Positions 1 to 6,779 of a DNA stretch of 14,584 bases are shown here, piece by piece; position 1 is the stretch's first letter; each line of letters begins with the position of its first letter. The DNA is from Syntrophomonadaceae bacterium (GTDB lineage: Bacteria > Bacillota_D > Dethiobacteria > DTU022): the NCBI GenBank assembly GCA_003551865.1, contig PUNU01000262.1, positions 1 through 14,584 on the forward strand. The letters run 5' to 3'. Below the pieces are notes generated by a model. That model had not been told where the DNA came from. It worked only from the letters and a program-made list of their open reading frames with translations, and ran no database searches. A program made the position numbers and the translations under genes.

Positions 1-107
1 AGCTTAAGGTGGTTTGAAGCCCTCTCCTGCAAGACGGCTCCGGGGGGCCCACCCCCATCTCCTGTATAGTTCGCCCACTCTATCTTAAAGTGTGCCTCGT
101 GGCACAC
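1..107. other. Foldable, gene-free segment; possible structured RNA, unassigned
   Basis: No convincing gene lies here. Read on the minus strand the segment can fold into a hairpin with 7-bp arms (GTGTGCC, loop ACGA, GGCACAC; 107 to 90), a GGGGG/CCCCC hairpin near 56 to 42, and a longer hairpin, GGAGCC paired with GGCTTC and UCUU inside it paired with GAGA around a GCAG loop (about 41 to 16). GUGG near 79 and CCAC near 12 could close the last two into one domain. The plus strand can form equivalent pairings. This may be part of a non-coding RNA cut by the window edge, an attenuator, or intergenic dyad symmetry. I did not recognise an RNA family. Confidence 0.35.
90..107. other. Perfect 7-bp inverted repeat with 4-nt loop
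   Basis: GTGTGCC and GGCACAC flank TCGT (plus-strand reading). In the minus direction it is followed by only three T residues, so it would be at best a weak terminator for the peptidase gene, whose stop lies about 120 bases upstream in that direction. Confidence 0.5.
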
Positions 108-123
108 AACCCTCCCCATGGCA
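108..123 (-). repeat. Partial copy of the REP-like repeat arm found at 14508
   Basis: Read on the minus strand these 16 bases are TGCCATGGGGAGGGTT. They match the arm at 14508-14523 at 15 of 16 positions, with one C to G change. A match this close between opposite ends of a 14.6-kb window is unlikely by chance. No partner arm with the opposite orientation is visible nearby, so this looks like half an element or a remnant. It abuts the hairpin at 90-107. Confidence 0.45.
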
Positions 124-228
124 CCGCTAATTCCCGGATATTGCGCTGTAGTACTAACCTCCTGTTTTTAAGCAGACAGTCATATATTCAACACATCCGG
201 GGCAATTCCTGCAACAGTGTTCCAGATT

Positions 229-1191
229 TCACAAGTTTTTTAGCTCATGCAAAGAAGGGAGCCCTCCACGGGATTCGGCGGTTAATACGGCTCTACGGAC
301 CGCTTCACAAACCGCTTCAGCAGCCATCAGGCCCACCAAATTAACATCTGCCGCCAGATCGCCCTTTGAAAGGGCAAATATGGTATCTCCGTCCCACATG
401 GTGTGCACAGGCCATATTGAACGGGCCAAACCGTCATGAGACAGCTGGCACACTTTTTTCAGAGCGTTTTTATCAAGCGCGGCATTGGTAGCCACCACGG
501 CAAGGGTCGTGTTTCCTGCCGGAAACCCCTCTGCATTTTTCCCGAGCAGCAGGTCCGCGGTTTTTTCCATCAGCCCCGTCTCCAGGCTGCGCGGGCCCGC
601 CAGCAGTTTGCCCTGCCGGTCAAAAACATCACCAAAGGCATTGCACACTACCAGTGCGGCCGTAACCAGTTCTTCCCGGCGAACAGAAGCCGAGCCCTGG
701 CCGGCTTTTACCGCCCGGGATATACCCAGAATTTTACCGACCGCCGCCCCCGTACCCGCTCCGACCGAACCCTCGGGCACGGACTCGGAAGATGCCGCCA
801 GGGCGGCCCGGTAACCCATTTCCGCATCGGGGCGGACACTCTCACTGCCGACAAACAGGTCAAACAAAACTGCAGCGGGGACAATTGGCACCTTGAGCCG
901 CTCTACCGGAAATCCGCAGTTAATTTCTTCAAGGTACCTGACCACGCCGGAAGCGGCATCAAGACCAAAAGCGCTGCCCCCGGTCAAAACCACCGCCTGG
1001 ATTTCCTCTACCAGCCGGCCGGGGCGAAGCAGGTCGGTTTCCCTGGTTCCGGGGGCCGAGCCGCGGACCTCAACCGAGGCCTTTGCCCCATTTTCCACAA
1101 GGACAACGCTTACTCCGGTAGCCGCTTCGAAGTTTGACGCAACGCCAACTTTAATTCCATCAATATCAGTTAAACCCCCGCTCACTGTCAC
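229..1191 (-). CDS. P1 family peptidase (DmpA/NylC-like self-processing N-terminal nucleophile hydrolase)
   Basis: The protein matches the P1/DmpA fold family, whose members (L-aminopeptidase D-Ala-esterase DmpA, nylon-oligomer hydrolase NylC) cut themselves to expose an N-terminal Ser or Thr nucleophile. Family landmarks seen: an early LTDIDGIKVG segment, VRGSAPGTRETDLL, VLTGGSAFGLDAASG, VPIVPAAVLFDL, and GNTTLAVVATNA. In the last, cleavage is expected between Asn227 and Thr228, leaving Thr228 as nucleophile (inferred by analogy with NylC). The physiological substrate cannot be read from sequence. The reading frame extends to a GTG at 1197, but the Shine-Dalgarno GGAGG (1197-1201) overlaps that codon, so I place the start at the GTG at 1191, five bases downstream, giving 320 residues. 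No signal peptide is seen. It is divergent from the amidohydrolase gene. Confidence 0.9.
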   Translation of the reverse strand: MTVSGGLTDIDGIKVGVASNFEAATGVSVVLVENGAKASVEVRGSAPGTRETDLLRPGRLVEEIQAVVLTGGSAFGLDAASGVVRYLEEINCGFPVERLKVPIVPAAVLFDLFVGSESVRPDAEMGYRAALAASSESVPEGSVGAGTGAAVGKILGISRAVKAGQGSASVRREELVTAALVVCNAFGDVFDRQGKLLAGPRSLETGLMEKTADLLLGKNAEGFPAGNTTLAVVATNAALDKNALKKVCQLSHDGLARSIWPVHTMWDGDTIFALSKGDLAADVNLVGLMAAEAVCEAVRRAVLTAESRGGLPSLHELKNL

Positions 1192-1195
1192 TTGC

Positions 1196-1208
1196 ACCTC
1201 CCGGAGGT
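1196..1208. promoter_or_regulatory. 13-bp palindrome between divergent genes, covering the peptidase Shine-Dalgarno
   Basis: ACCTCC-C-GGAGGT is a perfect 6+1+6 inverted repeat. On the minus-strand mRNA it can fold as ACCTC, loop CGG, GAGGT, pairing the ribosome binding site of the peptidase gene. On the plus strand it lies just upstream of the amidohydrolase -10 element. It could be an operator, a translational control hairpin, or a chance result of an SD-like sequence on each strand. Confidence 0.4.
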
Positions 1209-1218
1209 ATGCTATAAT
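1209..1218 (+). promoter_or_regulatory. Extended -10 promoter element of the amidohydrolase gene
   Basis: TATAAT at 1213-1218 is preceded by TGC, forming an extended -10 (TGnTATAAT). No good -35 is visible: the 17-bp position holds ACTTGC. An extended -10 can compensate for this. A start site about seven bases downstream would fall near 1225, only a few bases before the ATG at 1229, so the transcript could be almost leaderless. Confidence 0.5.
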
Positions 1219-1228
1219 TTAAGGTAAG

Positions 1229-2068
1229 ATGAAACAATTACCCGTACCGCTTTGGGACAGCCATATTCATATCTTTCCGGAAAAAATGATGAAGGCTGTA
1301 TTTGCCTTCTTTAATCAGCATTATCGCTGGCAGCTGCCCTTCTCGAGCAACCCGGAACTGCTTCTTAAGGATTTGAAAGCACTGGGAGTGGAAAAGGCCT
1401 TTTCTTTGGCCTATACTCACAAACCGGGCCTGGCGCGTTCTTTGAACAGCTGGCTGGCGGACTTTTGCTCCCGGCATCCCTGGATTGTTCCTTTCGGGGC
1501 CGTTCACCCCCTGGATGATCAACCCAAAGACATCGCGGTTGAATGCCTCGATTACCACCGGTTCCCCGGAATGAAACTGCACTGCCTGGTCCAGCAGTGC
1601 CGGCCGGATGATGAAAGGCTCTTTCCTCTTTACGAAGCCATAATCGAGCGGGACAAAGGGGTAATCATTCATGCCGGCAGTTTCCCGCAGCCTGTCCCGG
1701 AACACCTCGGGATAACCTATGTCGCTCGCCTTTTACGCCGCTATCCTAAACTTAAGCTGGTTGTTCCTCATCTCGGCCTGCATGATCTTTCCGCTTACAG
1801 TGCGCTTCTGGGGGAATATAAAGGTCTGTATCTTGACACGGCATTTGTTTTTCAAAACCGGGGTTTCCTTCCCCCGGCCGGAGAAATTGAAAAGATGATA
1901 TATGACCACCCGGATCGGATAATTTACGGCAGTGACTATCCCTTCATTTTGGAACCGCCCCAAAACGGTATAAAGCGGATTAACGAGCTCGGTTTGCCCC
2001 CAAATATCTACAGGCGCTTGTTTCGTGATAATGCCTTTTCCTTTCTGGACGGTATAACCCGGAAATAG
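1229..2068 (+). CDS. Amidohydrolase-family metal-dependent hydrolase (COG2159 / Amidohydro_2 type)
   Basis: This 279-residue protein has the layout of a TIM-barrel amidohydrolase of the Amidohydro_2 type, a group that includes decarboxylases and lactone or amide hydrolases. Metal-site candidates seen: the HxH pair His12 and His14 in DSHIHIF, His148 in VIIHAG, His181 in VVPHLG, and Asp236 in IYGSDYPF. Lys116 in GMKLHC lies after the third strand. The set is complete, so an active enzyme is likely, but substrate and reaction cannot be assigned. The ATG at 1229 has only a weak, close AAGG upstream, in line with a very short leader. It is the only plus-strand gene, divergent from the peptidase gene (37 bp between starts) and convergent with ftsH (30 bp between stops). 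Confidence 0.85.
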   Translation: MKQLPVPLWDSHIHIFPEKMMKAVFAFFNQHYRWQLPFSSNPELLLKDLKALGVEKAFSLAYTHKPGLARSLNSWLADFCSRHPWIVPFGAVHPLDDQPKDIAVECLDYHRFPGMKLHCLVQQCRPDDERLFPLYEAIIERDKGVIIHAGSFPQPVPEHLGITYVARLLRRYPKLKLVVPHLGLHDLSAYSALLGEYKGLYLDTAFVFQNRGFLPPAGEIEKMIYDHPDRIIYGSDYPFILEPPQNGIKRINELGLPPNIYRRLFRDNAFSFLDGITRK

Positions 2069-2073
2069 CCGGG

Positions 2074-2098
2074 TAAAAAAAGGAGCCGCTGCGGCTCC
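2074..2098 (-). terminator. Intrinsic terminator of ftsH
   Basis: On the minus strand GGAGCCG, loop CAG, CGGCTCC is followed by a run of seven T residues. The 7-bp G/C-rich stem begins at the base next to the ftsH stop codon (2099-2101). In the plus direction no T-run follows the hairpin, so it should act mainly on ftsH transcripts. Confidence 0.9.
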
Positions 2099-4132
2099 CT
2101 ACTGCCCTTCTTTTGGATTATGCTGTCTTTTGGTTTGCTGTTTAAAAGAAGCCTTGCGTTCAGATTGATTCTCGGCAGAGCTTTCCTCTTCGGTTGATTG
2201 GACAACAGCCTCGTCTTTTTCAGCTTCCGATTGTGCTTCAGTTTCATCCTTCTTGGACTGGGTAGCAGGATCTTTACCTGAAGCTTTTTCATCTTCGCCT
2301 TCTTCGCCGGCCAAATCCGCCGCTTTTCTTTTCTTCTTTCTCACCGGGCCGTTGCCGTCAATTAATTCCCGGATTTCCCAGGCATCGAGGGACTCTTTTT
2401 CAAGCAGGGTCCGGGCTATTTTTTCCAGCTTTTCTTTTTCCTGCTCCAGGATATCCTGGGCCTGTTGGTAACAGTTATCGATGGTCTTTCTTATCTCCTG
2501 GTCGATAGCCTTGGCTATTTCTTCGCTGTAGTCACGATCCCTGGCCAGATCCCGGCCCAGGAATACCTGATCATGCTTTTTGCCCAGGGTTATCGGGCCA
2601 AGGGCGTCACTCATGCCGTATTCCATGATCATCTGACGCACTATCTGGGTGGCCCGCTCAAGGTCATTCTGGGCTCCCGTGCTGATATCGTTAAGTACCA
2701 GTTTTTCAGCCACCCTGCCGCCGAGCAACGTGCTGACCCGGTCCAGCAGTTCCGAGCGGGTCATATAGTAGCGGTCTTCTTCCGGAAACATCAGGGTATA
2801 GCCGCCGGCCCGTCCGCGCGGGATAATTGACACCTTGTGTACCGGATCGGTATACGGAAGCAGGTAACCGACAAGAGCATGGCCGGCCTCGTGATAGGCG
2901 ACAATTTTTTTCTCAAATTCGCTGATTACCCGGCTTTTCTTCTGCGTTCCCGCCACCACTCTTTCTACGGCCTCGTCAAATTCTTTCATCCCGATCAGTT
3001 TTTTCGACGCCCTGGCGGTAAGCAGTGCCGCTTCGTTTACCACATTTTCAAGATCGGCCCCGGTAAAACCGGGAGTGCCGCGGGCAACAGACCTTAAGTC
3101 CACATCCTCGGCCAGGCGTTTATTTTTAGTATGCACCTGCAAAATTTCCTCCCGGCCTTTAACATCAGGAACATTTACCGTGATCTGGCGATCAAACCGG
3201 CCGGGACGCAGTAAGGCCGGGTCCAGGATGTCGGGGCGGTTGGTGGCGGCAAGGATGATGATTCCCTCGTTAACATCAAAGCCGTCCATTTCCACGAGGA
3301 GCTGGTTGAGAGTTTGCTCTCTTTCATCGTGGCCTCCGCCGAGGCCTGCGCCTCGCTGGCGCCCGACAGCATCCAGCTCATCCATAAAAACAATGCAGGG
3401 TGAGTTTTTCTTGGCATTTTCAAACATATCCCGCACCCGGGAAGCGCCGACACCGACAAACATTTCGACAAAGTCTGAACCGCTGATACTAAAAAACGGC
3501 ACACCGGCTTCCCCGGCTACGGCCCGTCCAAGCAGTGTTTTGCCTGTTCCGGGAGGGCCTACCAGCAAAACCCCTTTCGGTATACGGGCGCCAATTTCTA
3601 TATATTTGCGGGGATCTTTCAAAAAATCTACTATTTCAGACAGCTCGGCTCTTTCTTCATCAGCCCCGGCCACTTCATCAAATGTAACTGTCTTTTTGGG
3701 CGTTTCGTGAAGGCGTGCCTTGCTCTTGCCAAAATTCATAACCTTGCTGCCCCCGCCCTGGGCCTGCTGCATAAAGAAGAAAAATATGCCAATTATGAGG
3801 AGAAAGGGAATAAAATAGATCAGGGCACTCTGCCACCACTGCTGCTCGCGGGGTTGATGAGTTTCCGTGCTTATGTCATGATCCAACAGTATAGTGGTAA
3901 GGTTATGGTCCTCGGGACGAATAGTGTGGACTTCGGTGCCGTCATCAAGAACCGCTTCCACTTCATTCCCGTAAAGAGCCACATGATCTACTTCGCCTCT
4001 TTGAACTTTTTGTATAAACTCGTTGTAAGTTATCTCTTCAGGCTCAGGGCCGGTATTAAAAGTGCTGATTAATATTACAACTACCAGGATTATAACCAGG
4101 TAGAATAAAATTTGTCTAAACAATGGGCTCAA
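2099..4132 (-). CDS. ftsH: ATP-dependent zinc metalloprotease FtsH
   Basis: FtsH is a membrane-anchored AAA+ protease that degrades misfolded and regulatory membrane and cytosolic proteins as a hexamer. Numbered from the upstream TTG at 4135, the protein has a membrane segment at about 9-25, an extracytoplasmic domain, a second membrane segment at about 104-122, Walker A GPPGTGKT (193-200), a Walker B region reading VFMDELDA (249-256; many homologues read FIDEIDA), the RPGRFDR arginine region (310-316), and zinc motif HEAGH (415-419) with Asp491 as likely third ligand. After about residue 598 a charged Lys/Glu/Ser/Gln-rich tail of some 80 residues follows, longer than in B. subtilis FtsH (637 residues). 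Two adjacent TTG codons can start it. I prefer 4132 (677 residues) because it lies seven bases from GGGGG and matches the usual N-terminus better. It is last in the cluster, after hpt. Confidence 0.97.
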   Translation of the reverse strand: MSPLFRQILFYLVIILVVVILISTFNTGPEPEEITYNEFIQKVQRGEVDHVALYGNEVEAVLDDGTEVHTIRPEDHNLTTILLDHDISTETHQPREQQWWQSALIYFIPFLLIIGIFFFFMQQAQGGGSKVMNFGKSKARLHETPKKTVTFDEVAGADEERAELSEIVDFLKDPRKYIEIGARIPKGVLLVGPPGTGKTLLGRAVAGEAGVPFFSISGSDFVEMFVGVGASRVRDMFENAKKNSPCIVFMDELDAVGRQRGAGLGGGHDEREQTLNQLLVEMDGFDVNEGIIILAATNRPDILDPALLRPGRFDRQITVNVPDVKGREEILQVHTKNKRLAEDVDLRSVARGTPGFTGADLENVVNEAALLTARASKKLIGMKEFDEAVERVVAGTQKKSRVISEFEKKIVAYHEAGHALVGYLLPYTDPVHKVSIIPRGRAGGYTLMFPEEDRYYMTRSELLDRVSTLLGGRVAEKLVLNDISTGAQNDLERATQIVRQMIMEYGMSDALGPITLGKKHDQVFLGRDLARDRDYSEEIAKAIDQEIRKTIDNCYQQAQDILEQEKEKLEKIARTLLEKESLDAWEIRELIDGNGPVRKKKRKAADLAGEEGEDEKASGKDPATQSKKDETEAQSEAEKDEAVVQSTEEESSAENQSERKASFKQQTKRQHNPKEGQ

Positions 4133-4175
4133 CAACTAACCCCCTTTCCAATAAAGCCCCTGAGGGCTAAATTCA

Positions 4176-4204
4176 ATTTTAACACACCGCATAGGGAGAA
4201 GCAA
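4176..4204 (-). promoter_or_regulatory. Possible sigma-A promoter for ftsH
   Basis: On the minus strand TTGCTT (4204-4199) and TAAAAT (4181-4176) are separated by 17 bp. The -10 matches consensus at 5 of 6 positions and the -35 only at TTG. It lies in the 102-105 bp hpt-ftsH gap, so ftsH may be expressed separately from tilS-hpt. A small AGCCC/GGGCT hairpin (4155-4168) lies in the resulting leader. Confidence 0.35.
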
Positions 4205-4237
4205 TAAAATCGGAAGCCGCTCCCAAACAGGCTGGCC

Positions 4238-4771
4238 TCAGGCCTTATACTCGTCAAGAATGCAGATATCGGGCAGCTCCCGGTAGTTTTCATTGAAGTC
4301 GAGGCCAAAACCGACTACAAAATGATCCGGTATATTAAAGCCGCAGTAATCAGGCAAGTAATCAACTTTTCTTCGATCGGGTTTATCCAGAAGCGTAATC
4401 ACTTTTAGCGAATTCGGGCAGCGGCTGTTTAAACTTCTGCGCAGGTAATCAATGGTTAACCCGGTATCAACTATGTCTTCAACGACGAGCACATCTTTGT
4501 CTTGAATGCTCTGGTCAAGATCTTTTTGAATTTGCACGCTCCCCGAGGAAGCCGTATCGGCACCATAGCTGGAAACAGCTATAAAATCTATTTCGACCGG
4601 GATGTCGATGTAACGGATTAAATCGCTTAAGAAAACAAATGCTCCCTTTAGAATTCCGACCATTAAAGGTTTTTTGTCCCTGTAATCTTCCGTTATCTCC
4701 CTGGCCAGCTCTTTAATTCTCGTCTCGATTTGATCCGCGGTTAACAATACTTCCATCTGGTTTTCTGCCAT
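4238..4771 (-). CDS. hpt: Hypoxanthine phosphoribosyltransferase
   Basis: Hpt salvages hypoxanthine (and usually guanine) by joining it to PRPP, giving IMP or GMP. The 177-residue length is normal for the family. The PRPP-binding motif VLVVEDIVDTGLT is at 94-106. The flexible catalytic loop region with the Ser-Tyr pair (VSSYG) is at 66-70. A PPi-loop-like LKG is at 41-43, and an aromatic base-contacting region (HFVVGFGLDFNENYR) follows near 150-164. The ATG is preceded by a good Shine-Dalgarno (GAGGTGG, TTAAA, ATG). It lies 45 bp after tilS and about 100 bp before ftsH. The tilS-hpt-ftsH order is conserved in Bacillota, and in B. subtilis TilS and HprT have been reported to act together on ftsH expression. 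Whether that holds here is unknown. Confidence 0.96.
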   Translation of the reverse strand: MAENQMEVLLTADQIETRIKELAREITEDYRDKKPLMVGILKGAFVFLSDLIRYIDIPVEIDFIAVSSYGADTASSGSVQIQKDLDQSIQDKDVLVVEDIVDTGLTIDYLRRSLNSRCPNSLKVITLLDKPDRRKVDYLPDYCGFNIPDHFVVGFGLDFNENYRELPDICILDEYKA

Positions 4772-4816
4772 TTTAAGCCACCTCTAATATAAATTTGATC
4801 ACCCCGGCAAGCAAGC

Positions 4817-6220
4817 TTACTTTGAACGCTTAAGGGCCCTGTATTCGAGCTGTAAAACCCTTTCTGTCTTTTCAGTAACCCGGTAAGGATGAGCGATCCT
4901 CAGACCGGCGACCCAGAGGATTTCATCGCCAACCGTTACCAGAGGCACTGAATCGCGCCGGTAGGAGGGAACCTTGCGGTCAATAAAAAAATCTTTAAGT
5001 TTTTTTCTGCCGGAAGCGCCGTGGGGATGAAAACGATCGCCGGGCCGTCGTGAGCGGACAGTTAAAGTTCCAAGAGGAATGCTGTCGTAATCCAGGTAAG
5101 CTCGAAACGGAGAAGGTGCCCACTTAAGATTTTTCCTGTCAATGATTTTGGCCTTTATGACTGTTCCCCCGGGCAGGCAAGTGGTTCCCGGAACATTAAG
5201 AGGTACAGCCTCCAATGCTGCCGGTTCCCGGCCGGCCTCCCCGAGCAAAACCAGGCGGTCGTATTCAAGACGAACTGCTATCCCCCCGGGCAATGATATG
5301 CTTTGTCCGGTCGTTCCGGTTTCAGCCAGAATCAGAACCTGATCGATGTGCCGGCTGTCGATCTTCTTTAATGATACTAAGCGCTTTAAGGCCAGGCGCA
5401 CAACCCGGCTCTTTAAAGCCGGGGATAGAGACAAAAGCTCGTTCCGCATCAGGACAATGTGTTTTCGGCCGCTGCGGGCAATTTTCGCCAGCTTTTCTTT
5501 GGCCAGGCCTTGTAAAAAACTGCGATCCGCAGCGGCCAGTGAAGCCAATCTTGAAAGCGCTTCCCTGATCCGAGGGTTAAACTGGCTTTCCAATCGGGGG
5601 ATTAGCTCAAGACGTAGTTTGTTGCGGGTATAATCTGTTTCCAGGTTACTGCTGTCTATCGAGGGATGAAGGGCATTACTTTGACAGTAAGATTCGATTT
5701 CACTGCGTGTCAGGCACAACAGGGGCCTGACCAGTTTAATACCCCTCCAGGTGCGGAGGGGCAAAATCCCGGCCAACCCGTCTACTCCGGTACCTCTAAT
5801 AATGTTTAAGAGCACTGTTTCCGCCTGATCATCGAGCTGGTGACCGAGGGCAATGCGCGATGCCCCGTACTTGCCGGCCATTTCAAATAAAAACCGGTAG
5901 CGGGCCAGGCGGCCGGCTTCTTCTTCCGACACTCCGTGTTCCTTTTTAAACCTGCGAATATCAACAGCCCTGGTTTCAAATGGCAGAGACCACTCAGAAG
6001 AAATCTTTTCCACTGCCTTCGCTTCCTGCTCCGCTTCCGGCCTGAGGCAGTGGTTCAGGTGGGCTGTTACGAGCTTGAGGTCAAATTCAGCTGACATCCG
6101 ATACAGAAGATGTAAAAGGCACAATGAGTCCGGTCCCCCGGAAACAGCCACGATCACTGTATCACCTTTTGAAATTAAGCGGTTATCTAGAATAAAATTG
6201 CGTACCTTTTCCAGCTGCAT
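4817..6220 (-). CDS. tilS: tRNA(Ile)-lysidine synthetase TilS
   Basis: TilS attaches lysine to C34 of the CAU-anticodon tRNA-Ile, switching it from AUG to AUA reading and from Met to Ile charging. It is normally essential. The 467-residue protein has the N-type ATP pyrophosphatase P-loop SGGPDS at 27-32, the TilS segments GHQLDDQAET (126-135) and IRGTGVDGLAGI (141-152), NKLRLELIPRL (200-210), a middle domain, and a C-terminal domain from about 370 with RRPGDRFHPHG. This is the long form, as in B. subtilis. The ATG at 6220 lacks a GGAGG. GTGATC seven bases upstream could pair with the 3' extension of the anti-SD. A terminator lies just upstream, and I see no clear promoter between it and the start. 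Confidence 0.95.
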   Translation of the reverse strand: MQLEKVRNFILDNRLISKGDTVIVAVSGGPDSLCLLHLLYRMSAEFDLKLVTAHLNHCLRPEAEQEAKAVEKISSEWSLPFETRAVDIRRFKKEHGVSEEEAGRLARYRFLFEMAGKYGASRIALGHQLDDQAETVLLNIIRGTGVDGLAGILPLRTWRGIKLVRPLLCLTRSEIESYCQSNALHPSIDSSNLETDYTRNKLRLELIPRLESQFNPRIREALSRLASLAAADRSFLQGLAKEKLAKIARSGRKHIVLMRNELLSLSPALKSRVVRLALKRLVSLKKIDSRHIDQVLILAETGTTGQSISLPGGIAVRLEYDRLVLLGEAGREPAALEAVPLNVPGTTCLPGGTVIKAKIIDRKNLKWAPSPFRAYLDYDSIPLGTLTVRSRRPGDRFHPHGASGRKKLKDFFIDRKVPSYRRDSVPLVTVGDEILWVAGLRIAHPYRVTEKTERVLQLEYRALKRSK

Positions 6221-6263
6221 AAGCAGAGATCACGACCTGTCATCCTGTTCAAAGCGACAGCGA

Positions 6264-6288
6264 TAAAAAAACACCCTGAATCAGAGTG
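6264..6288 (-). terminator. Intrinsic terminator after the S1-domain gene
   Basis: On the minus strand CACTCTG, loop ATT, CAGGGTG (one G-T pair) is followed by seven T residues. It lies between the S1-domain gene and tilS, at the place where B. subtilis has spoIIE and other genes. It should separate the S1 transcript from tilS unless there is read-through. Confidence 0.8.
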
Positions 6289-6322
6289 CCTTTCAATCTG
6301 CCTTTAAACTTTTGCTGATATC

Positions 6323-6739
6323 TTAATGCGCTTCCCCGGAAGATCCGCGGCCGCCTCTTTTTGATTCAGTATTGCGTTTTAAATCCAAAAGACGCTCATC
6401 ACTTTCTTTGAGGAAACGATCCATTTTATCTTCAAAAGAAGCCTTGTTCTTAGACGATTGCGGCCTGTTTTTCCCGCTTTTTTTCTCTCTCGAATATGCT
6501 TCGTTAGCCTGCCTGACAGAAAGACCTACCTTCCCGCTGTCTTCAACTGAAAGGACTTTGACCTTAACCCGGTCTCCTTTTTTATAAAACTCGTTGATAT
6601 CTTTCACGTATTCTTCAGCTATTTCGGATATATGAACGAGGCCCGTCTTCCCTCCGGGCAGCTCGACAAATGCTCCGAATTTCGTGATTCCGGTAATCAC
6701 TCCTTCCACGATACTTCCTTCAGTAATTCCGTTCTTAAT
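6323..6739 (-). CDS. S1 RNA-binding domain protein (YabR type), apparent AUU start
   Basis: A single S1 domain, an OB fold that binds RNA, fills about residues 7-80 (GSIVEGVITGITKFGAFVELPGG, LVHISEIAEEYVKDINEF, GDRVKVKVLSVE, KVGLSVRQA, non-contiguous). A charged Lys/Arg/Ser/Glu tail follows to residue 138. It closely resembles YabR, which sits after divIC in B. subtilis. The exact role is unknown; RNA or ribosome binding is inferred. The first ordinary start codon, GTG at 6709, would cut off the first strand of the domain and has only a weak SD. Ten codons upstream an ATT (6739-6737) lies six bases from AAGGAGGAG (6754-6746), restores the N-terminus expected for YabR, and no ATG, GTG, TTG or CTG lies in frame between it and the upstream stop. 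I therefore place the start at ATT. A sequencing error is the alternative. Confidence 0.85.
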   Translation of the reverse strand: MKNGITEGSIVEGVITGITKFGAFVELPGGKTGLVHISEIAEEYVKDINEFYKKGDRVKVKVLSVEDSGKVGLSVRQANEAYSREKKSGKNRPQSSKNKASFEDKMDRFLKESDERLLDLKRNTESKRGGRGSSGEAH

Positions 6740-6762
6740 GAAAAACTCCTCCTTGTGCTCCC

Positions 6763-6779
6763 AACTTTAAGTTAAAGTT
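6763..6779. promoter_or_regulatory. 17-bp perfect palindrome at the start site of the S1-gene promoter
   Basis: AACTTTAA-G-TTAAAGTT is a perfect 8+1+8 inverted repeat. It begins at the base next to the -10 element (6780-6785) and covers the predicted start of transcription, the classic place for a repressor operator. As RNA it would be a weak A/U-rich hairpin with no T-run, so DNA binding is the likelier role. No regulator is encoded nearby. Confidence 0.5.

Noticed and set aside
14..42. Group II intron domain V
   Set aside because: GAGCCG at the start recalls domain V, but the hairpin is only about 26 bases, lacks the normal two-base bulge and GNRA loop, and no maturase is present.
5..45. 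tRNA-Sec-like sequence (CUUCAAA loop and a GGTGGGCCCCCCGG block on the minus strand)
   Set aside because: The anticodon stem would have only two pairs, the spacing from D-like arm to anticodon is far too long, and no T-arm or acceptor partner is visible.
1..120. Open reading frame on the minus strand from the ATG at 120 off the left edge (about 39 codons)
   Set aside because: It has no good ribosome binding site, runs through strong hairpins and the repeat, and its translation shows no recognisable domain. A partial gene cannot be fully excluded without the neighbouring sequence.
90..344. 84-codon plus-strand reading frame
   Set aside because: It overlaps the end of the P1 peptidase gene antisense, crosses the repeat and hairpin, and resembles no protein family.
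436..1137. Long plus-strand reading frames opposite the P1 peptidase gene
   Set aside because: They are antisense shadows of a gene with clear family motifs.
1209..1217. Two-codon upstream frame (ATG CTA TAA) after GGAGG on the plus strand
   Set aside because: It lies within the predicted -10 region and would probably not be transcribed from that promoter.
2253..3710. Plus-strand reading frames opposite ftsH
   Set aside because: Antisense shadows; the minus-strand frame carries all FtsH motifs.
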